DNA of 38,356 nucleotides. Origin: Kribbella catacumbae DSM 19601 (GTDB taxonomy: Bacteria; Actinomycetota; Actinomycetes; Propionibacteriales; Kribbellaceae). Position numbers and translations under genes: made by a program. The DNA is taken from positions 1 through 38,356 of the forward strand of contig NZ_AQUZ01000077.1 of assembly GCF_000372465.1 (NCBI RefSeq), read 5' to 3'. The notes under the pieces are model-generated. The model did no database searches. It was not told the origin of the DNA and saw only the letters and a program-made list of their open reading frames with translations. How positions within the stretch are numbered: position 1 is the stretch's first letter; each line of letters starts with the position of its first letter. Below, piece by piece: positions 24,432 to 32,634 of the stretch.

Positions 24432-26135
24432 ATGTCCGCAGTTCTGTCTGTCCTTGCCACCAAACTGTCCGGCGCCGTCACGGCCGCCTTCGGCGCGCAG
24501 TACGGCGTACTCGATCCTGAGCTGCGGGCCGCGACCAAACCCGAGTTCGGTCACTTCCAGACCAACCTGGCGCTACGGCTCGCCAAGTCACTTGGGCAGT
24601 CGCCGCGCGCCGTCGCCGAGCAATTGGTCGATGCGCTCGACCTGACCGGAGTGTGTGAACCGCCGGCGATCGCGGGGCCGGGCTTCGTCAACCTCACTCT
24701 GTTGCCCTCCGTGCTCGCTGCCGGCGTCAACGAGCCCGTCACCTTCGCACCGCGCGGCGAGCGGGTGGTGGTCGACTACTCGCAGCCCAACGTCGCCAAG
24801 CAGATGCACGTCGGGCACCTGCGGTCGACCGTGATCGGCGATGCCTTGTGCAACGTACTGCGGTACGTCGGCTACGACGTGATCCGGCAGAACCATGTCG
24901 GCGACTGGGGTACCCAGTTCGGCATGATGGTCGAGCAGGTGCTGTTCGAAGGGCTGGCCGTGGGAGCCCTTGATATCGAGGGATTGCAGCAGCTCTACCA
25001 ACGGGCCCGGAGACATTTCGATGCCGATGGCACCTTTGTCGAGCTGTCCCGGGCGCGGGTGGTGCTGCTGCAGTCGGGTGACCCGGAGACGCTGGCGATC
25101 TGGCGGCAGATGGTCGAGGTGTCACTGGCCGAGTTCGACCGGATCTACGCGCAGCTGGGGTCGCCGTTGACGCGGGCCGATGTGGTCGGCGAGAGCGCCT
25201 ACAACGACCGGCTGCCGGCCGTTGTGGACGATCTGATGAGCGCTGGGCTGCTGACAGAGTCGGGTGGGGCGTTGTGCGCGTTCCTGCCGGGGTTCGCCGG
25301 GCGGGACGGATCGCCGTTGCCGGTGATCGTGCGGAAGTCTGACGGTGGGTTCGGGTACAGCGCGACGGATCTCGCCGCGATCCGGCATCGGGTCGATGAC
25401 CTGCAGGTCGACCGGATCGTCTATGTCGTCGACCATCGGCAGGGGTTGCATTTCCAGCAGATCTTCGCGCTCTGCCGGGCGGCCGGCTGGCTGCCCGAGC
25501 CGGTTCCTGCCGAACATGTTGCCTTTGGCACCGTTCTCGGAAAGGACGGGAAGCCGTTCAAAACCAGGGATGGCGACACTGTCCGGCTGGCGTTGTTGCT
25601 GGACGGCGCGACCGCGAGGGCGCGGGCGTTGCTGGATGAGCGGGCGGTGCTGGACGAGTCCGATCGGGCCGGGGTCGCGGCGGCGGTGGGGATCGGGGCG
25701 ATCAAGTACGCCGATCTGTCGAGCGACCGGATCAACGACTACGTGTTCGACCTCGACCGGATGGTCGCGATGACCGGGAACACCGGCCCATACCTGCAGT
25801 ACGCGCATGCGCGGCTGTCACGGATCCTCGCCAAGGCAGGTGAAGCTCCTGGCCTGGTGACAGTGCTGAACGACCCCGCCGAGCAACGGTTGGCGTTGCT
25901 ACTCACCGGCTTCGGCGACACTGTCGTACAGGTCGCGGAGACGCTGCAGCCGCATCGGCTTTGCACATATCTGTACGAGGTCGCTGCTGCGCTATCCACG
26001 TTCTACGAGATGTGTCCGGTGCTAACCAGCGAAGGCGAGGTACGGACCAGCCGGCTAGCGCTCTGCGCAGCGACCCGGGCCGTGTTGCAAGATGGCATGG
26101 GCTTGCTGGGCATCAGCGCGCCCAACGCGATGTGA
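24432..26135 (+). CDS. argS: Arginyl-tRNA synthetase
   Basis: 567 aa; AAAGGA 9 nt upstream of ATG. Residues about 1-90 are the ArgRS N-terminal (Add-1) domain, KPEFGHFQTNLALRLAK. The class I signature is VGHLRST (HIGH site) following YSQPNVAKQMH. KPFKTRDGDTVRL stands in for KMSKS, as is normal in many ArgRS. The C-terminal part from about 440 is the DALR anticodon-binding helical domain (YLQYAHARLSRIL; TYLYEVAAALSTFYEMCPV), ending in PNAM. It charges tRNA-Arg in the cytoplasm. Unlike many actinobacteria, lysA does not follow; a second argS elsewhere is possible. Preceded by an Arg-rich leader ORF and hairpin. Confidence 0.97.
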   Translation: MSAVLSVLATKLSGAVTAAFGAQYGVLDPELRAATKPEFGHFQTNLALRLAKSLGQSPRAVAEQLVDALDLTGVCEPPAIAGPGFVNLTLLPSVLAAGVNEPVTFAPRGERVVVDYSQPNVAKQMHVGHLRSTVIGDALCNVLRYVGYDVIRQNHVGDWGTQFGMMVEQVLFEGLAVGALDIEGLQQLYQRARRHFDADGTFVELSRARVVLLQSGDPETLAIWRQMVEVSLAEFDRIYAQLGSPLTRADVVGESAYNDRLPAVVDDLMSAGLLTESGGALCAFLPGFAGRDGSPLPVIVRKSDGGFGYSATDLAAIRHRVDDLQVDRIVYVVDHRQGLHFQQIFALCRAAGWLPEPVPAEHVAFGTVLGKDGKPFKTRDGDTVRLALLLDGATARARALLDERAVLDESDRAGVAAAVGIGAIKYADLSSDRINDYVFDLDRMVAMTGNTGPYLQYAHARLSRILAKAGEAPGLVTVLNDPAEQRLALLLTGFGDTVVQVAETLQPHRLCTYLYEVAAALSTFYEMCPVLTSEGEVRTSRLALCAATRAVLQDGMGLLGISAPNAM

Positions 26136-26480
26136 AAGGGGTCGCCAGGGGCCGATTGTGTGCCGACCGACAGGAAGTAGTCGACCGTTCGGCCGCGCGC
26201 CACGCTCACGCAGGCCGCGGCCGGCCGCAGAACCGGCACTACTTCCTGTCGGTCGGGACACCACGCGAACCCCTGGCGCCGACCCGAACCTCCACCACAT
26301 ACCAACCTCGCCCAGCCAGTCCCGGCCAGGCGTGCGCTGGTGTGCCTCGGGCCGCATTCGGAGGGTTGGTCAGTGGTGGCGGTCCGGTCTCGCCACTCAC
26401 CGCGCGGCTGAGCACGACGACCTCTGCCCGAACGGGTAAATGAGGTGCCGGGGTGCCGGCGCAGGCCTACCGTTCTGGAC
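26136..26480. other. 345-bp gap between argS and GNAT gene
   Basis: It holds the nested inverted repeat at 26143-26278, a 6-bp stem GTGGCG/CGCCAC near 26375-26395, and the -10 TACCGT (26468-26473) that ends 7 nt before ATG 26481 of the next gene. I see no coding region in it. Confidence 0.5.
26143..26278. repeat. Nested inverted repeat (possible miniature element) after argS
   Basis: Inner arms of 19 bp are perfect: CCGACCGACAGGAAGTAGT (26163-26181) and its complement at 26238-26256. Outer arms CGCCAGGGG (26143-26151) and CCCCTGGCG (26270-26278) are also perfect, with GTGT/ACAC pairs between, and the inside has further imperfect pairing (CGGCCGCG/CGCGGCCG). The whole could fold into one hairpin of about 136 nt. 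No transposase, and no clear target duplication. It may be a MITE-like or REP-like unit, or the argS terminator. Confidence 0.65.
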
Positions 26481-27470
26481 ATGGGGACATTTCCGGACTG
26501 GGTCGTGGCCCGGCCGATCGAGAAGACGGATGCCGACGAGTGGGCCGCGCTGCTGGCCGACGCGCAGGAGGCGGACGGCACTGACGAGCACTTCGACGCC
26601 GAGGACCTGACCGAGGAGCTCAGCGATCCGAAGATGATTGCCGACCTGGACACGGTCGGACTGTGGGTGGACGACGTGATGGTCGCCGTCGGCGTCGTCT
26701 ACTGGCGCAAGAACCTCGTCGACGTCGACCGGCTGAACACCGACTCCACGGTCCGGCCGGCCTGGCGCCGCCGAGGGCTCGGACGGGCGCTGATGACGTG
26801 GATGATCGGCCGTGCCCACGAGTTGCACGAGCAGCATCACCCGGAGGTCGAGGCCGAGCTCAACTCTGTCGCGATCAGCACGAACACCGGCGCCGCCACC
26901 CTGTTCACCTCACTGGGCTTCGAGGAATGCCGGTACTCCTTCATGCTGAGGCGCCCGTTCGACGCGCCGATCCCGGAGATCGCCCTGTCGGATGAGCACA
27001 GGCCGGATGGGCTGAGCCTGGTGCCCTTCGGACCGGAGTACGACGAGCCGCTGCGGCTGACCCACAACGAGGTCTTCCTGGATCACTGGGGTTCGACCCC
27101 GAAGGACGAGGAGACCTGGAAGGTGTGGTTCACCGGGTCGCGCGCGTTCCGGTCCGAGCTCAGCTTCCTCGTCCTCGACGGCGACCAGATCGTCTCCTAC
27201 GCGACCGGCTACGAGTACGTGGCCGAAACCGCCGCGACCGGCATCCGGGAGATATATGTGGGCCAGGTCGGCACGATCCGCAGCCATCGCGGTCGCGGGC
27301 TGGCCGCGGTCGCGCTGTCGGCTCTGATGAGGAAAGCCGAGCAGACCGGATTCAAGCGGGCCTCGCTGGGCGTCGACGCCAAGAATCCGACCGGCGCGCT
27401 CGGCCTTTACGAACGGCTCGGTTTCCAGCAGCACTCGAAGTGGATCACCTACCGGCTGCCGTTGACCTGA
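26481..27470 (+). CDS. Tandem GNAT-family N-acetyltransferase
   Basis: 329 aa; ATG 26481 chosen because TACCGT ends 7 nt upstream and there is no Shine-Dalgarno. Two GNAT folds in a row: the first about 1-160 with acetyl-CoA loop RRRGLGRALMTWM and STNTGAATLFTSLGFEE; the second about 175-329 with VGTIRSHRGRGLAAVALSALM, DAKNPTGALGLYERLGFQ. Both P-loops appear complete, so either domain could be active. This double layout resembles mycothiol synthase (MshD) in form, but the sequence gives no sign of that substrate. Substrate unknown. Confidence 0.85.
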   Translation: MGTFPDWVVARPIEKTDADEWAALLADAQEADGTDEHFDAEDLTEELSDPKMIADLDTVGLWVDDVMVAVGVVYWRKNLVDVDRLNTDSTVRPAWRRRGLGRALMTWMIGRAHELHEQHHPEVEAELNSVAISTNTGAATLFTSLGFEECRYSFMLRRPFDAPIPEIALSDEHRPDGLSLVPFGPEYDEPLRLTHNEVFLDHWGSTPKDEETWKVWFTGSRAFRSELSFLVLDGDQIVSYATGYEYVAETAATGIREIYVGQVGTIRSHRGRGLAAVALSALMRKAEQTGFKRASLGVDAKNPTGALGLYERLGFQQHSKWITYRLPLT

Positions 27471-27480
27471 CCCCGATGGC

Positions 27481-27506
27481 GGCGCGGTGGTCTGCACCAC
27501 CGCGCC
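27481..27506. terminator. 11-bp stem terminator between convergent genes
   Basis: Perfect arms GGCGCGGTGGT (27481-27491) and ACCACCGCGCC (27496-27506) with loop CTGC, 10 nt after the GNAT stop and 9 nt before the convergent exporter's stop. Bidirectional terminator. Confidence 0.85.
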
Positions 27507-27515
27507 GGCCTTCGC

Positions 27516-29015
27516 TCAGCTGTGGGAGTCGACGGCAACCGGTTCGGCGGTGGCCTGCGGAGTCGCCTGGTCGCGGCGGGTCCACGGGCGGACGCCGAGG
27601 ATGACGACCGCCAGCGTGAGAGCCGCGTAGATCGCCGAGCCGACGAAGGCCGCGTGGACGCCGTCGGTCAAGATCTCGCGGGCCCGCTCGACGGGGATCC
27701 TCGAGGCCGCGTCCGAGTTGCGGCTCGCAGTACCGAAGATCGTGACCAGGATGCCGAGGCCCAGGGCTCCGCCGACCTGCTGCAACACGTTCAGCATCCC
27801 GGAGGCCGCGCCCGCATCTTCAGGCTGTACGCCGGCCAGCGCGTTACCGGTCAGCGGGATGAAGATCATCCCGGCGCCCATCCCGAACAGGAGCAGCGGG
27901 CCGACCACGCCACCGAGGTAGCTGCTGCTCGCGGAGACCTGGGTCAGCCAGAGCATGCCGGCCAGTACCGACACCGAACCGGTGATCATCAGTTTGCCGC
28001 CGTCGATCCGGCCGAGCAGGCGCGGCACGATCCGCGACGAGGCGAACAGCAGACCGGTCAGCGGCAGGAAGGCGAGGCCCGCCTGCAACGGACTGAAGGC
28101 CAGCACACCTTGCATGAACTGCGTGAGGAAGAAGAACATCCCGAACATCGTCCCGACCACCAGCAGCATGGTCACGTACGCCGCCACCCGGTCGCGGTTA
28201 CCGAACAACCGCAGCGGCACGATCGGGTGGCTAACCCGGCGCTCGATCAGCACGAACGAGACGAGCAGGATCACACCGGCCACGAACGCACCCAGTACTT
28301 CGGCCGACGTCCAGCCGACCTCGGCGACGCGGATGAAGCCGTAGACGATCGCGGTGATGCCGAGCGTCGACGTGAGTGCGCCGGCGACGTCGAACTTGCC
28401 CTTCTCGGGCGGCGTCTCGGACAGCACCTGCCGGGCCGCGAACACCAGGCCGATGCCGATCGGCACGTTGATGAACAAGCCCCAGCGCCAGGAGACCCAG
28501 TCGGTCAGCATGCCGCCGACGACCAGGCCGACGCTCGCACCGCCGGAGGAGACCAGGCTGTAGAGACCGAGAGCCTTCATCCGCTCCGGGCCTTCGCGGA
28601 AGGTGAGCATCAGCAGGGTCAGAGCGGCCGGGGCCGCGATGGCACCACCGATGCCCTGCAGGACGCGCGCCGCCAGCAGCAGTTCGGCGTTCGGGGCGAG
28701 ACCACCGAGCAGAGAGGCGGCGGTGAAGACAGTGATGCCGGTGATGAAGACCCGGCGACGGCCGAGCAGGTCACCGGCGCGGGCGCCGAGCAGCAACAGG
28801 CCACCGAAGGCGAGGGCATAGGCGTTCTGGACCCAGGACAGGCTGGCAGGACTGAAGTCGAGCGCGTGCTGGATCTTGGGCATCGCGATGTTCACCACGG
28901 TGCCGTCGAGGATCACCATCAACTGGGTGATCAGGATGACTGCGAGGACTACCCCCGGCCGCCGCGCGGGCGTACCGGTACTGGCGCCGGCCGGCGCCGC
29001 GGATGTTGCCGACAT
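27516..29015 (-). CDS. DHA2-family (EmrB/QacA) drug:H+ antiporter
   Basis: 499 aa from ATG 29015, with GGAAGGAG about 11 nt upstream. About 14 hydrophobic segments. Family marks: ITQLMVILDGTVVNIAMPKIQ in TM1 (motif D1), GARAGDLLGRRRVF (motif A), RVLQGIGGAIAAPAALTL (motif B region) and the motif C-like SSGGASVGLVVGGMLTDWVSWRW. It exports a hydrophobic drug or metabolite across the cytoplasmic membrane using proton flow. It is divergent from a TetR repressor; the gap holds four CCTCCG half-sites, the expected control region. Confidence 0.93.
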   Translation of the reverse strand: MSATSAAPAGASTGTPARRPGVVLAVILITQLMVILDGTVVNIAMPKIQHALDFSPASLSWVQNAYALAFGGLLLLGARAGDLLGRRRVFITGITVFTAASLLGGLAPNAELLLAARVLQGIGGAIAAPAALTLLMLTFREGPERMKALGLYSLVSSGGASVGLVVGGMLTDWVSWRWGLFINVPIGIGLVFAARQVLSETPPEKGKFDVAGALTSTLGITAIVYGFIRVAEVGWTSAEVLGAFVAGVILLVSFVLIERRVSHPIVPLRLFGNRDRVAAYVTMLLVVGTMFGMFFFLTQFMQGVLAFSPLQAGLAFLPLTGLLFASSRIVPRLLGRIDGGKLMITGSVSVLAGMLWLTQVSASSSYLGGVVGPLLLFGMGAGMIFIPLTGNALAGVQPEDAGAASGMLNVLQQVGGALGLGILVTIFGTASRNSDAASRIPVERAREILTDGVHAAFVGSAIYAALTLAVVILGVRPWTRRDQATPQATAEPVAVDSHS

Positions 29016-29036
29016 AGTGTGACTTGCTCCTTCCCC

Positions 29037-29105
29037 CGGAGGGGCTACAGTTGGTTCCAATGAAGTGGAGTGTTCCTCCGGATCACTATACGGAGGCTGC
29101 CTCCG
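29037..29105. promoter_or_regulatory. Operator array with four CGGAGG/CCTCCG half-sites
   Basis: CGGAGG (29037-29042), CCTCCG (29075-29080), CGGAGG (29091-29096) and CCTCCG (29100-29105) alternate in orientation. The last two form a tight dyad CGGAGGC-T-GCCTCCG (29091-29105); the first two form CCGGAGG..CCTCCGG at wider spacing. ACTATA lies between the second and third. A TetR-type repressor acting on both divergent genes is the natural reading. Confidence 0.65.
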
Positions 29106-29172
29106 CTTTATCAAGGGATTTTCGGCGCGACCTGTTCCCGTGCCGTCCGGACGGCTTGGCAAGGAGGGCCGG

Positions 29173-29739
29173 ATGACAACACCTTTCCCGACGACGCGTC
29201 CCGCCCGGGCCGACGCCCGCCGGAACTACGACCTGCTCGTGACCGCGGCGCGCGAGGCGTTCGCTGAGCACGGCACGGACACCTCGCTGGAGGAGATCGC
29301 CCGCCGGGCCGGCGTCGGGATCGGCACGCTGTACCGCCGCTTCCCGAACCGGACCGCGCTGCTGGAGGCGGTCTACGTCGACGAGATCCAGATCGTCTGC
29401 AGGACCGCCTACGGTTTCGCCGACGAGCTCGGGCCGTTCGACGCACTGGCCGCCTGGCTGCGCAGCTTCGTCGGCTACACCGTCTCCAAGAAGAGCCTGG
29501 CCGGCGAGCTGACAGTTGCCTTAGGCAAGGATTCCGAGTTCTTCTCGGTCTGCAAGGCGAATGTCCGCGAGGCCGGCGAGCTGCTGCTCGACGCCGCGAA
29601 GGCGGACGGTTCGGTGCGCCAGGAGCTCGAACTGATGGACATCCTGCGGCTGGTCGGCGGCATCACGATGGGCCGCGACATGGACCCCGACCAGGCGCAT
29701 CGGCTGCTCGACATCGTGCTGGCCGGCCTCAAACCCTGA
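29173..29739 (+). CDS. TetR-family regulator
   Basis: 188 aa; ATG 29173 has AAGGAGGG 4 nt upstream, better than the open frame from 29065. N-terminal helix-turn-helix: ARRNYDLLVTAAREAFAEHG, then TSLEEIARRAGVGIGTLYRRFPNRTALLEAVY (about 15-65). The C-terminal 120 residues are the variable ligand and dimer domain. It is divergent from the DHA2 exporter and most likely represses it until the exported compound binds. Its 3' end is 6 nt from the convergent epimerase-like gene. Confidence 0.92.
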   Translation: MTTPFPTTRPARADARRNYDLLVTAAREAFAEHGTDTSLEEIARRAGVGIGTLYRRFPNRTALLEAVYVDEIQIVCRTAYGFADELGPFDALAAWLRSFVGYTVSKKSLAGELTVALGKDSEFFSVCKANVREAGELLLDAAKADGSVRQELELMDILRLVGGITMGRDMDPDQAHRLLDIVLAGLKP

Positions 29740-29745
29740 GCGGCC

Positions 29746-30294
29746 TCAAATCCTGATCGGCGTCACCGCGTCCAGGTACGGCGCGGTCGCGTCCGCCTCG
29801 ACGTAGCTCAGCTTGTCCTTGGGCAGCGGCCACGGCACGGCGACCTGCGGATCGAAGAGGTTCAGGTTCGTCCGGGGCGCGGTCGGGGTCCAGTGCGCGG
29901 TGAGCAGGTAGGTGTAGACCGTGTTCGGCTCCAGCGTGCAGAACGAATGCCCACAACCCTCCGGCAGATAGATCGCCTGCCCCGGCGTGAGCTCGAAGGT
30001 CTCCAGCCGGCCGAACGTCGGTCCCTCGCGCAGATCGACGATCGCGGTGAAGAGCCGTCCGAGCGCCGGCGAGATGTACCGACCCCAGGCCTCCGCGTGG
30101 ATCCCGCGAGTGATGCCGACCTCGGTCGTGTAGGCGATGTTGTTCTGCACGAACTCGACCTGCGGGAAGCCGAGCGCGACCAGCTTCGCTTGCTGGAAGC
30201 TCTCCTTGAACCACCCCTGCGGATTCTCCAGCACCTCCAGCTCGACGTGCAGAAGGCCCGGGATGCTGGTCTGCTTGACGCTCGGTCCACCCAT
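29746..30294 (-). CDS. RmlC-like cupin, dTDP-4-dehydrorhamnose 3,5-epimerase family
   Basis: 182 aa. Cupin signature of the family: FKESFQQAKLVALGF, VEFVQNNIAYTTEVGITRGIHAEAW (catalytic His in RGIH), LREGPTFGR, LTPGQAIYLPEGCGHSFCTLEPNTVYTYLLTAHWTP (Tyr region) and a C-terminal FDPQ..PWPLP. The HAEAW variant, in place of the HxQ seen in true RmlC, occurs in epimerases of other NDP-sugars and in stand-alone cupins. No other sugar-nucleotide gene is near. TAGGGT, which includes the TAG stop codon of the upstream gene, ends 7 nt before the ATG, so it may have its own leaderless transcript. Confidence 0.85.
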   Translation of the reverse strand: MGGPSVKQTSIPGLLHVELEVLENPQGWFKESFQQAKLVALGFPQVEFVQNNIAYTTEVGITRGIHAEAWGRYISPALGRLFTAIVDLREGPTFGRLETFELTPGQAIYLPEGCGHSFCTLEPNTVYTYLLTAHWTPTAPRTNLNLFDPQVAVPWPLPKDKLSYVEADATAPYLDAVTPIRI

Positions 30295-30304
30295 GGCCAG
30301 AACC

Positions 30305-31600
30305 CTAGCGACGTACTTGCTGGCGGGTTTCGAGCTGGGCCAGATCGGCGGCTGACAGACCGGCGGCCCAGCCCGCGCCGTTGGTGATCCGGGTCCGCCT
30401 GACCACCGTCTCGGGGAACAGCTTCGTGAACAGCGCGTCGACCTGCTCCTCCCGCTTGCTCAGCACCGGCAGCAACCGATCAGCATCAGCAGCCGGTACT
30501 GCGGCCTGGGTCGCCTCCGTCGTCGCCTGGAGCCGCTCGCCGATGCGCTGCGCATAAGCCATCAGGAACGACTGCCGGAACGAGCGCGTGCGAGATTCGC
30601 CGTACTGGCCGATGTGCTTGCCGGCTGCGAGCATCGCCCGGTTCGCCTGCACCAGGAGCGAGGTACTCAGCAGCTCGGTCAGCTGGAGATCCAGCTCGGC
30701 GCCGACGATCGTCACCATCGCGAGCTGTTCTATCGAGACGGTGCGGCACCTGTTCGCGCTGGCGACGGCCCCGACCAGCTGAGCTTTCGCCGAGACATAA
30801 GGGGTTTCGACCCAGATCCGCCGTGCGCCCGAGTCGTCGGGCAGGTCCAGGGACGGATCCGCGTCCACCAGCGCACGGTCGAGGGAGAACTTGGCCATCA
30901 ACTCCTGCGCCTTCGCGGACAGCGCCTCCGCCTCGTCCGGAAACTCCGTCCCCTCGGCCTTCGCCAGCAAGGCCCGGATCCGGGCCAGCATCTTGCCACT
31001 CGACGCCGGTACTGCGGCTGCCGCGCGCGCTTGCGTCGCAGTACCGGGTGGTGGGAACAGTCGCGCGAGGCCGGGCAACGTCTGCAGGAATCCGGCCACG
31101 GCGAGCGCGGTGTGCAGGGTGAGGTAGCGGCCGCGGTCGGCGCTCAGATTCAGCTCGGCATAGGGGCGATCGATCCCGAGATCGGTCAGCTGATCCAGCC
31201 AGCGAGGGTCGACGGTGGAGTCCCGGTATGGCCTGTGCTCGGAAGCGATTGCCGCTAACAACATCGACTCGGACACCGTGTCCAGCCGGCGGCGACCGTG
31301 CTGAACGACGTCGAGCGGGGTCCAGCCGCGCTCCCAGGCTGAGCGGGTCAGCTCGCTCAGGAGGGCATGGAGGCAACGGTCCACCTGCGCCCGGTCGTAC
31401 TCGTCGTACCGGCCGAGCTCAGCCAGGTAGCTGTCGGCCAGCGGGCTGTCGGCAAGGACAGCGGCCGCGGCCATCGGCAGGAGTTGCCGAATCTCCTCGT
31501 CCGTCGGCCGGCTGGTCGACACCCGCGGTGCCGCTTGTGCTGCCCGGGCTTGGCGGTCCCGCTGTTTGGCAGCCCGACGTGCCCGGTTGTCCTTGCCCAC
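30305..31600 (-). CDS. DUF2786-domain protein
   Basis: 431 aa from GTG 31600, with AAGGAGG 4 nt upstream (frame open further up, but without a signal). A short basic N-terminus (GKDNRARRAAKQRDRQAR) may bind nucleic acid. The DUF2786 block is at about 218-262 (KMLARIRALLAKAEGTEFPDEAEALSAKAQELMAKFSLD), followed by a helix-rich half with ANRCRTVSIEQLAMVTIVGAELDLQLTELLSTSLLVQA. The family is widespread in actinobacteria and phages, and its function is not known. It reads in the same direction as the sigma factor gene, 83 nt downstream of it. Confidence 0.8.
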   Translation of the reverse strand: MGKDNRARRAAKQRDRQARAAQAAPRVSTSRPTDEEIRQLLPMAAAAVLADSPLADSYLAELGRYDEYDRAQVDRCLHALLSELTRSAWERGWTPLDVVQHGRRRLDTVSESMLLAAIASEHRPYRDSTVDPRWLDQLTDLGIDRPYAELNLSADRGRYLTLHTALAVAGFLQTLPGLARLFPPPGTATQARAAAAVPASSGKMLARIRALLAKAEGTEFPDEAEALSAKAQELMAKFSLDRALVDADPSLDLPDDSGARRIWVETPYVSAKAQLVGAVASANRCRTVSIEQLAMVTIVGAELDLQLTELLSTSLLVQANRAMLAAGKHIGQYGESRTRSFRQSFLMAYAQRIGERLQATTEATQAAVPAADADRLLPVLSKREEQVDALFTKLFPETVVRRTRITNGAGWAAGLSAADLAQLETRQQVRR

Positions 31601-31683
31601 CGTTCCTCCTTCGCGACCAGGCCATGTGCCTGGCGACCTCGCAAAGTCTGGCACTGATGGCCAAGTCGCCGCAGGCCGACCGG

Positions 31684-32634
31684 TCAACCCTGTGGATAAC
31701 GGTCGATCGGCAACCCGAAAGAAGGGAACAAAGAGGGTTTGTGGAAGGCCATCACCGCGGACACCCCGGCCTTGGTCAGAGTGAGCACCTTGATCGAGTG
31801 CGCATGGAAGATCCCGTCCTCCCCGCGAAGGTAGAGCGCGAACGCGGGCTGCCCGTTGGCTACCGTCTCCACCAGGATCCGGAGACCTTGCTCTGGGGAC
31901 AGCTTCGTCGTCAGCAGACGCAGCACGTCGTCCCGGCCGCTGAACCACGTCGGAGTCGGCGGCATCTCCCACTGGGTGTCCTGGGTCAGCAGGCCTTCCA
32001 GCGCGACCAGATCGGCCAGCTCGAAGGCCTTGGCGAACTGGTCGAGCAAGGCACGGCGTACCGGCTCCTCTGGTTCGCTGAACTCGTCCTCGGCCGGTGC
32101 GAGCCTGGCCATCTCAGCCCGGGCTCGCTGTAGTGAGCTGTTGACCGCAGCAGTCGTCGTCTCAAGCAACCCGGCCACCTCAGCCGCCTGCCAGGCAAGG
32201 ACATCCCGCAGGATCAGTACTGCGCGCTGCCGCGGCGGCAGGTGCTGCAACGCGGCCACCATCGCCAACCGAAGGCTCTGCCGAGTCCCGACCACCTGGG
32301 CCGGATCGCTGCTCAGCAGGAGATTCGGGAACGGCTCCAGCCAGCTGGTCTCGAGCGAGTCCGCCAGGTCGTTCGGATCGGTGCCCGGAGCACCCAAGGC
32401 CGACGGGACCATCCGGCGGCTGCTGTGCTGCAAGGCGTTCAGGCAGACCCGGGTCGCGATCCGGTAGAGCCAGGTCTTGACCGACGACCGCTGCTTAAAG
32501 TCGGCGAACCCTCTCCAAGCACGTAGGTACGTCTCCTGGACAGCATCCTCCGCGTCATGCAGCGAGCCGAGCATCCGGTAGCAGTGCGCGACCAGCTCAC
32601 CCCGGTACTGCGCGAACTCGTCTTCCAGATTCAT
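31684..32634 (-). CDS. ECF sigma factor with C-terminal SnoaL-like domain (SigG/ECF56 or SigJ/ECF41 type)
   Basis: 316 aa; ATG 32634. Region 2 is at about 10-75 (LVAHCYRMLGSLHDAEDAVQETYLRAWRGFADF; SSVKTWLYRIATRVCLNAL). The linker carries LGAPGTDP and WLEPFP, typical of the SigG branch. Region 4 is at about 130-190 (LQHLPPRQRAVLILRDVLAWQAAEVAGLLETTTAAVNSSLQRAR). Residues about 205-316 form a SnoaL-like fold (QFAKAFELADLVALEGLLTQDTQWEMPP) which in such sigma factors replaces an anti-sigma factor. The start overlaps the exporter stop by 4 bp (ATGA). The likely regulon is this locus. Confidence 0.88.
   Translation of the reverse strand: MNLEDEFAQYRGELVAHCYRMLGSLHDAEDAVQETYLRAWRGFADFKQRSSVKTWLYRIATRVCLNALQHSSRRMVPSALGAPGTDPNDLADSLETSWLEPFPNLLLSSDPAQVVGTRQSLRLAMVAALQHLPPRQRAVLILRDVLAWQAAEVAGLLETTTAAVNSSLQRARAEMARLAPAEDEFSEPEEPVRRALLDQFAKAFELADLVALEGLLTQDTQWEMPPTPTWFSGRDDVLRLLTTKLSPEQGLRILVETVANGQPAFALYLRGEDGIFHAHSIKVLTLTKAGVSAVMAFHKPSLFPSFGLPIDRYPQG

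Noticed and set aside
24279..24432. T-box riboswitch upstream of argS
   Set aside because: No T-box core sequence or specifier-loop architecture; the short leader and Arg ORF fit stalling control better.
26092..26653. Frames on both strands across the argS-GNAT gap
   Set aside because: They run through the inverted repeat and neighbouring genes in wrong frames, with Arg/Ser/Gly-rich translations.
31601..31972. Longer start for the DUF2786 protein
   Set aside because: The added residues mirror the sigma-factor gene on another frame; GTG 31600 has AAGGAGG at the right distance.
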